Shown piece by piece: positions 20,793 through 31,946 of a stretch of 64,000 nucleotides of DNA. The stretch is taken from NCBI GenBank assembly GCA_009760885.1, contig CM019717.1, forward strand, positions 50,863,366 through 50,927,365. Reading direction: 5' to 3'. The notes under the pieces were generated by a model. That model made no database searches. It was not told the DNA's origin and saw only the letters and a list, made by a program, of their open reading frames with translations. The stretch comes from Achatina immaculata (lineage: Eukaryota; Mollusca; Gastropoda; Stylommatophora; Achatinidae). The translations under genes and the position numbers were made by a program. The first letter of the stretch is position 1; every line of letters begins with the position of its first letter.

Positions 20793-20910
20793 ACTAATTC
20801 AAGAAGATAACCAATGGAAATGTAAATACATTGGGTGTCATGGCTGTCTCGGAGAGATCATCAATGAAGGTTTGGTACACTGGCACTGACGACTGACTCG
20901 GGAAGGTAGC
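20790..20910. repeat. 50-bp satellite resumes
   Basis: ATTCAAGAAGATAACCAATG and a following diverged unit (GACTGACTCGGGAAGGTAGCC) match the array upstream of LINE A. Confidence 0.8.
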
Positions 20911-21109
20911 CGAAAAAAGAATTCTCTCACATTCCCACCCGGTGTCTGCTGATCAACACAGCCATTTAGTTAGCGTAGAAGTCACAGGTGCTCGCCTACT
21001 AATTATGAAGACTTTAAATCTTGAAATATTTAACTTGTTGGTGCATAATACCAGACAATGAAGAGAGCAGGCAGGAAGAACACACTGAAACATCCTCAAC
21101 GTAGGCTGA

Positions 21110-21192
21110 GATACAGAGAGGCCTACAGAAGAGCTGTTAGGAAGGCAAAGTCCCGCAAGGGACATGCAAATGGCTGACTGACTGATTGAACA
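21110..21192 (+). pseudogene. LINE C extreme 3' end
   Basis: ACAGAGAGGCCTACAGAAGA through CGCAAGGGACATGCAAATGG encodes the terminal REAYRRAVRKAKSRKGHANG of LINE C and runs into a (CTGA)n tail. Confidence 0.75.
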
Positions 21193-21324
21193 TTCTACCA
21201 TGCATACTGCTGAACGCTTACAAGTCAGAAATAAGTGCTCTATTTATTCTTTTTTTTTAAAACATTAGTATTTGTTGTATAGCATTTATATATTAATTTG
21301 TAGTTGATCTTTTTATCCATATTT

Positions 21325-21525
21325 TTTCGTCCTGTGTGTTTTTTTGTATGATTAAGGTGCAAACCGAAACGTTACAACCCTGTGCTCGTTAATTAATAAA
21401 GCTGTTTCTAGTTTTTTTTAAAAATAGTTTTAACATTTGGTTATTACAGCTTTACTGCACCGGCTTCGTGTATAGTTTATAGTTATATATTTAGTTTTAT
21501 ATACTTGTCCACTAATTATTCGCGA
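21325..21525 (+). mobile_element. Cassette P, copy 2
   Basis: Same ordered blocks as 10168-10343 (TTTCGTCCTGT, GTATGATTAAGG, CCGAAACGT, TTAATAAAGCTG, ACAGCTTTACTGCA, CTTCGTGTATAG, CCACTAATTATT). Two independent copies show it is a dispersed element. Confidence 0.6.
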
Positions 21526-24387
21526 AGAACACTAGAAACTTCTGAAATAAGTTCTATGAGAACTATCTAGAATCTCATGGGGTCTGAGAAAGGTCTGGGC
21601 GGGGAAACCTAAAGATGATGTTTTAAAATGGATCAGTGTAAGAACAAATAATTCAAAGTATTTGAAAGAAATACCTTTAATGGGCACGCATTTAAAACAG
21701 AAAAGGTAGAATTTAGGAAAATAACAAAGTAATGGGGGAAAATGATAGAAGCAGAGAAGCAGTAAAACTGAAAAACTCTGGAATGTATACGCCATGGCAC
21801 AGTAGATGCTCGAATGCGTATTAGATTCGTATGCAATAGCAAAAACTAATATTTGCAGATGAAACAAGAGTCTATCTTCGTATGCGAATATGTAATGCTC
21901 AATATATATCATTAATGTTTTCTCACTTTCGTCGGACGCGTGAAACTTACTGAGTGAATGACAATTACACTAATCCATTGGATTGATTATACGTGTCTCT
22001 TGAAATTACATAGCACTGAACTAGCTAAATACAGTGTTCCAAAAATAGACTGAACTTAATGGGCTCCGACTTTATCATTGTTTAACGGAAAACCTATTTC
22101 ATTAATTTTTTTACTTAACATTATATCTAACATGATGAGACTGGCAGTTCTGGTGACTTTCACGAATTCTGATCTTTAATACCTTTATAAAATACTTTCG
22201 TGGATGACATTGCAAACTTGTATAACAGTGGTTCCCACATTTTTTTTTCAGGCCATGCACCCTTGTAGCCTATGAAAATTCCCCACGACGCCCATAACAC
22301 TCCCAAAACCACTTGGGATTAAAATAAAACTACTTTGTAATGTCGCACAAGAACATAACTTTAAAACCTTAACTTGCTATACGGACTCACACATAATAAC
22401 TGACATAAAGGATTCCAGTTATGAAGGAAGCGCTGTCTCCTAGAAACACCACATACGCTCTCAGGAACGTGATGGCTACATATCTGTTATTACGAAAGAA
22501 AATGTCACTATTAGATAAAAAGTCAGCTTAAAAAATAAGAATGGTATGGAGGCGTGATGCCATTAATCAAATGACTGGTGGAAATACATTTTTTTATGTG
22601 AACTTCACTGAGAATAACTTGGTCGATGTTTGTACAAAATGTGAAGATGAAAACATAAAAGAGTGCGGAAAAGGATATAGGAGAGACGCTAATTTCATTA
22701 ACTGAAATTCAATATAATCGTAATTTTATGTCCAAAAGCTCCTACCACAAACAAAATATTGATGCATTTGGGAAAGTATAAGACACGTTGCAGGATGATG
22801 TAGAAGGACACGCAACTGTTTCTGCTCCCTGGGGTCTTCATTAGTCTGCAATCTACATCTGGAAACAGAACATTTATAAAAAGAAAAGAAGCAAAGAGCA
22901 AACGAAACAAACAATCTGGTTATGGATGCGACTGCACACTCGAGCAACGATTCTCAAACTTTTTAATGCTGTGGACCTCTGAAGATAATGATATTTCTCC
23001 ACTGCTTCTGTACACTTTCTCGTCCTGCTATAAATGCGTTAGCGTTTTGTACTCGTTGAAGCCCGTGTATAGAAAAAAAAAAAAAACAGACCTGTTAAAT
23101 GGTAACGCGTTTTTCCAGAAATTTCCTGTGACCTTTCCCCCTCCACATTCAAGTATACAGAAGTTTTTTTTCCCATCAAGTGTCACTTTTTGTTCACTTA
23201 TTTATTTAAAAGTTCAGACAAAGATCTCTATACTCATTTATAGCATCTATCCTTTTGGATGAAGTGGACAGCTTTTTAAAAAAAAATTCTTGGTAAGAAC
23301 GTAGAGATTATACTGTTAGATTTTTAAAAAATTTAACACTAATTATGCACGTTACTTTGCACTTGTGTCTAACTTTTACCCTGTGTGAAATCTTTAGTGC
23401 TTTAAATTTATGCTTTATGTAAAGTGTAAGAGGTCTAATATTTCTCTAATTTTAAATTTAATTATAACTGAGGCATCCAGTGCATTAATTTTATTGTAAG
23501 TGAGGCCTTTAATGCAGTATTTTTTGCTTCCTATAAATGATACCGATGAGGAAGTGTAAATTCTACAGCTGTTGTATGTGCTGTCTTTCCTTTCTCCTTC
23601 TATCCTCTATTGTTAAACGACACCACACGCCCCTGTCTGCAGCTGCTTCTATAAATGGTATCTCGTGCTCTGCTTTTATACCCTACCACAGGGGTCAGCA
23701 ACCTGTAGTTAATGATGCAATAACTGCGGCTCGCCATAGCTTTTGTTCGGTGACTCTTATTTCTTAAATACTTTCAGAGATGACAAAGAAAAAAAGTTTT
23801 TTTTTACACTTCTGTAATGAACTAAACATAACAACAGAATGAAGTGCAATGATGAAATATATAACTGTTAATACAACAATATCTGAGTTTTCCATTTTAT
23901 CAGGGGCAAAGCAAAACACATTTTTGGATATCTTCTCAGCATTTTGATCTCTTAGTGTAACCCCTGAATTCTGGAGGCCAGAGCCATGATGCCAGCATCA
24001 GGATTAGACACTGTGAGGCTTAAGCACACAAGCAGATGATCATCACTTAAGTCTTGAACGAAACGTCGACTTAATTAGGAATCCTCGAAAAAGTCTGTTC
24101 AAAGATATAACGCTAGTGCTTTCAGTTAACGTCTGAGTATGTTCATTCGTTCATTACTTGCCATGCATGGCAGCGTTGGGGATCATGCTTCCACGTTTTG
24201 TGTGATCATTAGTGTTCATGATAGCTTCAAATGGGGTTTTTTTTTCACGCGCTTTATCAGCCAGTTAAGATATTTTTCCCCTCTCGACCTCATTATTATT
24301 TTTTTTTTTTTCATCCTTTGAATTTTTCAGTGATTACCAAGTTCTGTAAAACTTCTCCGTTTTCGAGACACGTCCAGTGAATTTTTA
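21526..24387. other. Long AT-rich region with hAT-like ends
   Basis: No gene recognised. hAT-type left-end sequences occur at 22226 (CAGTGGTTCCCAC), 22945 (CAACGATTCTCAAAC) and 23689 (CAGGGGTCAGCAACC). I could not pair any of them with a right end and TSD. The 126-codon minus frame at 21532-21912 and others lack motifs. Confidence 0.45.
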
Positions 24388-24812
24388 ACGTCGTGCACTT
24401 ACAATTTTAGCTAGCTTTTCGTTGCTCTGAAACTTCTCTGACTGTCATACACTTACAATTTTAGCTAGCTTTCATTGCTCTGAAACTTCTCTGACCGTCG
24501 TGTACTTATAATTTTAGCTAGCTTTCATTGCTCTGAAACTTCTCTGACCGTCGTGTACTTATAATTTTAGCTAGCTTTCATTGCTCTGAAACTTCTCTGA
24601 CCGTCGTGTACTTATAATTTTAGCTAGCTTTCATTGCTCTGAAACTTCTCTGACCGTCGTGTACTTATAATTTTAGCTAGCTTTCGTTGCTCTGAAACTT
24701 CTCTGACCGTCGTGTACTTATAATTTTAGCTAGCTTTCATTGCTCTGAAACTTCTCTGACCGTCGTGTACTTATAATTTTAGCTAGCTTTCATTGCTCTG
24801 AAACTTCTCTGA
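24388..24812. repeat. 53-bp minisatellite, 8 units
   Basis: Head-to-tail units (TGACCGTCGTGTACTTATAA, then TTTTAGCTAGCTTTCATTGC and TCTGAAACTTCTC). Units 3-8 are almost identical; the first two are more diverged. Confidence 0.97.
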
Positions 24813-25118
24813 GGACCCTCTCCAGTGTGTTATGAGTGTGGCAGAACATTTTTATGACTATACGTCTTGACTGCAAGAAAATCATTTGAAGGATTTAGCT
24901 TTGTGAACATGTTCAGTTTTTGCAATGAAAGTGAAGCATGAAATTTTGCATGCTACACTAAGAGGGTGTTTTTGGCATGTAGTTTTTATGAGTGAGTTTT
25001 ATACGTTGCAAATAGAAACTACAGTATATGTAACATACATGGCGTAGGACCATATCTAATGCTCAGTGAACGCGGCGGTGTTATATCATATTCGTCCGTC
25101 TCCTTTTATTTCTCATGA
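24813..25118. other. No recognisable feature
   Basis: Short spacer between two minisatellites; nothing recognised. Confidence 0.4.
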
Positions 25119-25528
25119 CATGTCTGTAGACTGTTATGTAGAGTCCCACATTCTCCCATCATTACATGTCTGTAGACTGTTATGTAGAGTCCCACATTCT
25201 CCCATCATTACATGTCTGTAGACTGTTATGTAGAGTCCCACATTCTCCCATCATTACATGTCTGTAGACTGTTATGTAGAGTCCCACATTCTCCCATCAT
25301 TACATTTCTGTAGACTGTTATGTAGAGTCCCACATTCTCCCATCATTACATGTCTGTAGACTGTTATGTAGAGTCCCACATTCTCCCATCATTACATGTC
25401 TGTAGACTGTTATGTAGAGTCCCACATTCTCCCATCATTATATGTCTGTAGACTGTTATGTAGAGTCCCACATTCTCCCATCATTACATGTCTGTAGACT
25501 GTTATGTAGAGTCCCACATTCTCCCAGC
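25119..25528. repeat. 46-bp minisatellite, 9 units
   Basis: Nine near-identical units starting CATGTCTGTAGACTGTTATG and ending TTCTCCCATCATTA. No spacer variation, so not a CRISPR array. Confidence 0.98.
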
Positions 25529-26402
25529 ACTCTCTAATAATTGATATAAAAATCTGAGAGAGAGAGAGGGGGGGGGGGGGAGATGAGTTAAAAAAAACAA
25601 AAGCAACAGAAAACAAAACAGAAAAGACGACAAAAAAAAACTACAAATAACCTAGAACGCGTAAACACCTTTACTTGGCAATATGTATGCACTGGGATAG
25701 ATGTAAACGAACTGCACAAGTCCATAAGTGTAGTTGATGTAACTAGCATTTGCCCCTTTTCTCTATTTGAAACAACAATTGAGACAACTTTCCGAGAATT
25801 CTTCGCCTAAAAACAAAAGATGGAAGTTTTTACTTCAAATTTATCACGATTAATAAGTATATCATTGTGTATGTTTTCTGAAATTCTGTGCTATGCTTGT
25901 GATACATCTTATCAATAAAGTTATAACCAGTGACGATATCTACTGAAGAAACAGGCATACAGGAATGTCATCTTACTATACAAGTCATTCAGTGATCGCG
26001 TTAACCGGCAAGTACCAATTAAAAGCGAGAAAAACCGAAACTTGTAAGAGGTCGGCTGCTGTAGTTGGCTCCTAGTACAAAGCAACAAGCGAAATTCCTG
26101 GAAGGATAATCGGGCCACTAGACTTTGCATGCAGGAAAATCGACCAGTTTTGATTTAGCATATGAGCATTTCATAAAGATTAAGTCTCGCCGCCAACAAT
26201 AAGTAAGAAAAAAAAACAGGTCACACGAACATTTACTTTCCACTGATGTTTGTAAAGTATGTTTACATAAAAAATGGTATAAAGTACCGAATGTTTTATT
26301 GAGAAAACCGGTATTTCGGAAAGCATTTCATGCAAGGCGAAACACAGGTATAATTGTACCGATTAAAAAAAAAAATCCTGATGGGTCATTGGAAATGCTA
26401 TA
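25529..26402. other. No recognisable feature
   Basis: A G12 run near 25570 and A-rich runs. No motif. Confidence 0.4.
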
Positions 26403-26815
26403 GTCAGTCAGCCAGTCATTTGCATGTCCCTTGCGGAACTTTGCTTCCCTAATAGCTCTCCTGTAGGCCTCTCGGTTGTAAGCAAGATGCCCTGCTGCTG
26501 AGGCATCCATTTGCAGATTATCAACGGTGTCTTGCAGCCATCATCGCCTTGGTCTTCCTCTCTTTCTTTTTCCCATTATGTACCCTTCCAAGACTTTCTT
26601 CTCTAAATTATCATGACGTTTAATGTGTCCAAAATATTTAAGTTTTCTCTCTTTAATCCTCTTTACTAGCCAGCCTTCTTCAATATTAAGTTCTTGTAGT
26701 ATGGATCTGTGTTATTTTTGTGTCCATGATATTTGAAGAATTCTTTTGCAGCATTTACATTTAAAGGCATTTATGTGTTTCTCAGCTGTTTTGTTAAGTG
26801 CCCACGTCACACAGT
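26403..26815 (-). pseudogene. LINE C C-terminal region
   Basis: About 410 bp of minus-strand LINE C. It holds the ASAAGHLAYNREAYRRAIRE block (seen at 26510-26440), the GKRKRGRPR.RW segment, the KRIKERKLKYFGHIKRH segment and the TLNKTAEKHINAFKCKC region near 26780. It carries multiple frame breaks. The 3' tail is GACTGACTA-like at 26403. Confidence 0.85.
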
Positions 26816-28431
26816 GAGGGCTACAGTAGAACCTTTGATATTAATTTAAATGAAAAAAAATCCCCCAGAATAATGGTAACGTTTGTCTGGGAAAAGAAAT
26901 TTCAAAGAAAGAAAAGGACGACCCTGTAAGAAAATGGTAAATCTTAATGCTTTTTTTGTGTAAAACAGTAATGTTATTAAGAAAACAAGACTGAAAAATG
27001 AACTCATGTATCTAATGTTCTGTAATTTGTTCCGTTAATTTATAGATATGATTTCAAAGTTTTTGTATATTGTCACTCGTAATGTCCTGATTTCTGTTTG
27101 TAATCTTCGCTTCATTCAGAGTTCATCATTTCTATTTTTAACTTGAAGATTGTGATGGAAAGGTTACCAGTTAAAGCTGAATCACCGCATACGTGACCTG
27201 GAAACTCGTGTCAGACTTCACATTGCTATGTCATGGTCCCGTTTTAGCCAGTTTCTCTCACGTGCCCACCAATTTAATCAAACGATATCATAGCTAGGCG
27301 GTCAAAGAATGTCACCTGTCTAAGAACAGGCGCTGTCGCCTGCAGTTTATCACCGGGTCTGAATAAGGGCCCGGAAGCGATGACTCGGAGAAACTGACTA
27401 AAGGTTTCATAATGGGGACAACATTTCAGATCTAACGTGACCTCACACTTTAAGAGCGAAAGAGGAGAAGTACCACATGGTCACTCGTGTTACGTGTCTA
27501 CAAAACTAAGGTCCGACACCCGAGATCATGTAGACGAGCTCTTTGTAAAATTTATCTGACCTAATTCTTTCCCTCCAGGTCCTGCCCTGCCACGTGACAG
27601 TTTTGTTTAATATTTAAATTATCAGACTGTCTTGTGCGCAGCAGAAGAATAATTAAAATATAAAAAAACACAAAATTAAACTAGTTTAAAAGTTCGCTCT
27701 ACCTCACAGTATAGTGTATCATCTTCAAAAATTCGCTCTACCTCACAGTATAGTGTATCACCTTCGTCTTTTCTCGTCATCCATCGTGTTTTCTGCCTTT
27801 ATTGTCTGACGAGAGAATGTGTGTGACTTTCTAGTGGCAACACTTTCAACCACTCTTTAGAACATTCATCTACTCCCATGTCTCTGCCACCGTGACCCTG
27901 TGCGTCCTTGGCCACAGTTATAAATAAATGTACACATCGCCCTACTAATTCTGACACATTGTTTTACGACCCTAGGCACTGCTAGAAAATGCACAGAAGC
28001 ACCCCCCACCCACCCCGAAACAAAAGAATTCACTCTCGTATATGGCAATACAATCAAATAAAAATGCAGACAAATCCATTGTAAATTAAATGTGATATGT
28101 ACCTGCAATGGAGGAGGGATAGGGGTGGGGGGGGGGGGAATTGAAAGCCATAACATGTCCCAAAATGTTTTTACAGTAATAAACATAAGAAAAATCCCGA
28201 AGGAGTTGTTAGAGCTGATCATATCTCACTGTATTTAAGTGATTAGGTGCCTGACAGTTAAGCCAGTGTTGCTGAAGTTAATTTTTTTTTTCAAAATTTG
28301 ATGATAGGACTTGGCATTCAGTGACTTCCCAGCGATCCCCCCCCCCCCATCTTTCCCCTGTCTTCGTGCTTTGTTTGGATTGTAGTGCTCCCTTCTTTTT
28401 TTTTTCTTCTCTACACTCAACTAGTGTATCG
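26816..28431. other. Mostly unrecognised; one 39-bp duplication
   Basis: A direct duplication (27691-27729 and 27730-27768, core TTCGCTCTACCTCACAGTAT) is the only structure. A G-rich run lies near 28126 and a C9 run near 28340. Minus frame 27866-28222 has no motif. Confidence 0.5.
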
Positions 28432-28800
28432 GTAGAAATGGTGAACCAGCTGATGAGCTTGACGATGTTCTAATGAGTCATTAGCATCAGAGGAATGAAG
28501 ACAATGATGAATGTGACGATCGTGTACTCAGTCACCAGAAGAAGAGTACAGAAGCCAACGATGACCTAGCTGTTGGTCTTGGCGATGTTCTAATGAGGCA
28601 CTAGGAGGAGCCTGCAGAGGGAAACGATGACCTAGCTGTTGGTCTTGGCGATGTTCTAATGAGGCACTAGGAGGAGCCTGCAGAGGGCAACGATGACCTA
28701 GATGTTGGTCTTGGCGATGTTCTAATGAGGCACTAGGAGGAGCGAACAGAAGACAACGAGGAACTGAACTATGATCTTGACGAAACCCAAATGAGTCATT
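28432..28800. repeat. 66-bp minisatellite, about 4-5 units
   Basis: Units carry GATGTTCTAATGAGGCACTA and GGAGGAGCCTGCAGAGG. The 66-bp length is in phase with codons, so the minus strand shows an open frame of 22-residue repeats (core APPSASLEHRQDQQLGHR) over 28528-28824. Outer units are diverged. I treat this as repeat-derived. Confidence 0.9.
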
Positions 28801-29230
28801 AGCACTAGATGATGTCCATAACACACAAAGTTAATTTGTGGGTGAATTTCACAACGGCAGTTGTGTGCACAAAAACTGTTATTTCCCGTTATACCTTGTC
28901 TTTTTTTCTGTTGGATTTCTCACAGGAATTCCTGGTCCTTATTTCCACACATAGCACTGGCAGTAAGGGATGTGACGAAATTAAGTTACGTCTGTGTCGA
29001 AGCCGACTTTCAAGAATACCTATGCTCTTTTCTCATTTATCAGTTCAGTTAGCTCTCTATTAACGTACTGTTGTGTCCCCGGCAGTACCAGGTTATTCTG
29101 AGCCCTAGCTAGTGCTAACTAATCTGTGTAAAGCCATGTTCCTAAAAGATCAATACTGTTCCCTGCTTCCCGGTCCTGCTTCCTTTCTCTCTCTTAAGAA
29201 GCTGGGCCTTGGGCCGCATTCTAGCTGGCT
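28801..29230. other. No recognisable feature
   Basis: Two overlapping short plus frames (28809-29063, 28861-29052) without motifs. Confidence 0.35.
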
Positions 29231-29495
29231 TCTTCTTCTTCTTCTTTGTAACTGCGAGTTGGTTTTCTTTGCAGCCGATGCTGTGAAGGTGTTGAGGCAC
29301 AACATCATATCGGCGTGGGAGCGGGTTATGGTGGGTATTTTATTCAGTCCTGGAGTGCAGCTAAAAAGCAGGGGGCGTGCAATGCTTCTTTAGCAGACTC
29401 CACCACCATGGGTACTATGGTGATCCCATACCCGTCAGGCATTTCTAGACCTTTTACGGGGGGGGGGTGCTAAAAGAAAGGCTGCAGGGTCTTGG
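29231..29495 (-). mobile_element. S1 dispersed repeat, minus orientation
   Basis: (TTC)n tail side at 29231, then AACTGCGAGTTGGTTTTCTT, GCAGCCGATGCTGTGAAGG and the AGCAGACTCCACCACCATGG block. It leads directly into the 34-bp array derived from its own 5' part. A G9 run is at 29459. Confidence 0.85.
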
Positions 29496-29810
29496 TCAGC
29501 TATGGTTCGTTAACCCTGACTCTAGCATGTCAGCTATCGTTCGTTAAACCTGACTCTAGCATATCAGCTATGGTTCGTTAACCCTGACTCTAGCATGTCA
29601 GCTATGGTTCGTTAACCCTGACTCTAGCATGTCAGCTATCGTTTGTTAAACTTGACTCTAGCATGTCAGCTATGGTTCGTTAACCCTGACTCTAGCATGT
29701 CGGCTATGGTTCGCTAACCCTGACTCTAGCATGTCAGCTATGGTTCGTTAACCCTGACTCTAGCATGTCAGCTATGGTTCGCTAACCATGGCACTAGCAT
29801 GTCAGCTAAT
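29496..29810. repeat. 34-bp tandem array amplified from S1
   Basis: About nine units of TCAGCTATGGTTCGTTAACC + CTGACTCTAGCATG. The unit is the reverse complement of an S1 5' segment (37165-37200 region). The array ends with the S1 outer end (GTCGCCGATTACC at 29810). Confidence 0.95.
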
Positions 29811-30433
29811 TGTCGCCGATTACCTAATCGGACAGCGTCTTCTCTCGCCTAGCTGGCTAAATGGTACCACTAGCCCTGATTCTTGTAGATTTCTAAAGAC
29901 AAGACTATTTACACTAAACTACTTACAATATTATTTAGTTTAGGTGAAGCGCTGTTAAAGATTTTAGCCTCCATCTCATTGATTTACTACGATTATTACT
30001 ACTTGTATAACTGAACGTATGCTCACAAATTATTTATTAGGAGCAGTTTTTTGACACACGTACCAGCTATCATTTTCTAATATCCTGGACTGAAGCGCCC
30101 ATGAGCCGGCGCAGAGCATTATTACTTGAACTTTGAGAAGACAGTACACTAAACACTGCGCCGTTCCTGGAACATTTCTCAGATTTAAATTCTGAAGCTG
30201 ACGCCTTCAGTGCGAGGGTTTCTTTAAGTACCTGCTTATGGCTCTTGTGATTTGTGTGCTGGAGCCCTATTCATCATCAATTTTTATCTCCGAGGAGCTA
30301 TAAATCGACAATAAATTATTCTCAGCGTTTTTCCAGTCTTAAGCCATCACTGCCAGGAATGACCTGGTCCTGTCCTTTCCCATTTCCTGTTGTCCTCTCT
30401 GAGGCTTCCTCCTTTAGAATATCCAGTTCAGCG
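29811..30433. other. No recognisable feature
   Basis: AT-rich then GC-balanced flank of element D; nothing recognised. Confidence 0.4.
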
Positions 30434-30443
30434 CCTGACACTG
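30434..30443. repeat. 10-bp TSD of element D (partner 31937-31946)
   Basis: CCTGACACTG occurs exactly at both ends of D copy 1. Extending outward, GC[G/A] also matches with one mismatch. Confidence 0.85.
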
Positions 30444-31936
30444 GTTCTAAGGACTGCAAACGAGCCACAAACAGCCTCTGGCAGTCAAGTCCAGCTCCTG
30501 GCCTTCCCGGGGCAGAACTGTTTAAACTGACAGGAGAAGAGAAGGGGCGAGGGCGAATATCTGGCGCCTGAAAACCAGTTACTTAGGGTAGATGAGTGGC
30601 ACGTTTGGTAGCTCATCTGCTGCTGTTGGCGAGATCTTCAGCTGCCGTGCGTGGAGCGGTGCTCCTCCCGGCCAATGAAGAAATTTGCAAATGAGGTTGC
30701 CGCGCAGCATCACTGCGGAAAAGGTGGTAGAAAGGATAAAGCGAAGCAAACAGTCAAATCACGGCACCTCTGGTCTGGAGGTCGGCCACGTCCCGAGTGC
30801 AGTCATATCGGGTGAAATGCATGAACCGGCTTGTCCCAGAGGTTAAGACACTGCTGGCGAGACTCTTCAAATGCCGTGCGTGGAGTGAAGCTCCTCCCGG
30901 TTAAGGAAGTAAATGCGGAAAAGAAATAAAGGTTGCTGTGCGGCGCCGATGGGAAAAGATGGTGGAAAGTGAAGTTTAACCGGTATGTCCAGTAATATCG
31001 CTACGAGAGCTATACCACGGCACCTCTGCTCTAGAGGCTGCCCACGTCCAAAATACACCTACACTGGTGAAATATGCCTAAACCGGCACACACCAGAGGT
31101 GGAACTTGATGGCTAGACATGTCATGCCACCTCCGCTCTAGAGGTCGGTAACGCCTGATAAACACCCATACTGGTGAATTTTGCCTAAACCGGCTCATAC
31201 CAGGGGTGAATCTTGAAGGCTATGCATGTCACAGTACCTCTGCCCTAGAGGTCGGTCCCGTCCCAAACACGTCCATACTGGGATAATGCCTAAACCGGCT
31301 CAACCCAGGGGTAGAGGTCACTAGTGGCGAGGATTCGTCCTCCTGGACAAAAGCTCCATCCTGGTCACAACTAGGAAGGGTAGCGGCCACGACCGCAAAA
31401 TGCTAAAGTCGGAGACACTGGACCAGGGAAGTCTAGATAGGCAACCACCTCTCACCCGGCGGGGATGTTTGCGTATCCTAATCATGCTGAGGTTTTCCGG
31501 TGAGAAAGTCCAACCCTGGACTGGATGGGCAACCACCTCTCACCCGGCGGTGATACACGGGTATCTCAAAACACGTCGAGGTTTTCCGGTGAGAAAGTCC
31601 AACTCTGGCCTGGGTGGGCTACCGCCTCTCACCCAGCGGGGATGCACTGATATCCTAAACACGTCGAGGTCTTCCAGTGAGAAAGGCCAACCCTAGACTA
31701 AACTGGTGCAATGAAAACCACGATGTCACGCAATCCCGCTTCCGAGACCCACCAAGAATACAGGCTAAAGCACTGTGATACTCTGAACCCCTTGTGGTCC
31801 TCTCGTGGATCTCGTGTGGTCTATTTTGGACCACACAGGGGACCACGGGACCTAACGAGGACCACAGGCATGAATTCAGTAGGTTCACAGTGCGGTTTTT
31901 GGTGGTAGAAGTGAACGAAGAAGAAGAGAAGAAGCA
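30444..31936 (+). mobile_element. Element D, copy 1: non-coding modular element
   Basis: 1493 bp with the same order and orientation as 52272-53678. It starts GTTCTAAGGACTG. Module 1 (CCGTGCGTGGAG..GCTCCTCCCGG) occurs twice about 228 bp apart. Module 2 (GCACCTCTGCTCTAGAGGTC ... CCTAAACCGGCT) occurs four times, the last three at about 107-bp spacing. Module 3 (ACCACCTCTCACCCGGCGG ... GAGGTTTTCCGGTGAGAAAG) occurs three times at 88-89-bp spacing from 31441. The end is AAG-rich (GAACGAAGAAGAAGAG). There is no RT, transposase or long ORF, so it is presumably mobilised in trans; the AAG tail and TSD favour retroposition. Confidence 0.85.
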
Positions 31937-31946
31937 CCTGACACTG

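Noticed and set aside
24388..25528. CRISPR-like regular arrays
   Set aside because: Units are contiguous with no unique spacers; these are minisatellites in eukaryotic DNA.
28528..28824. 98-codon protein with 22-residue repeats
   Set aside because: A 66-bp minisatellite in codon phase; outer units decay and no domain is recognisable.
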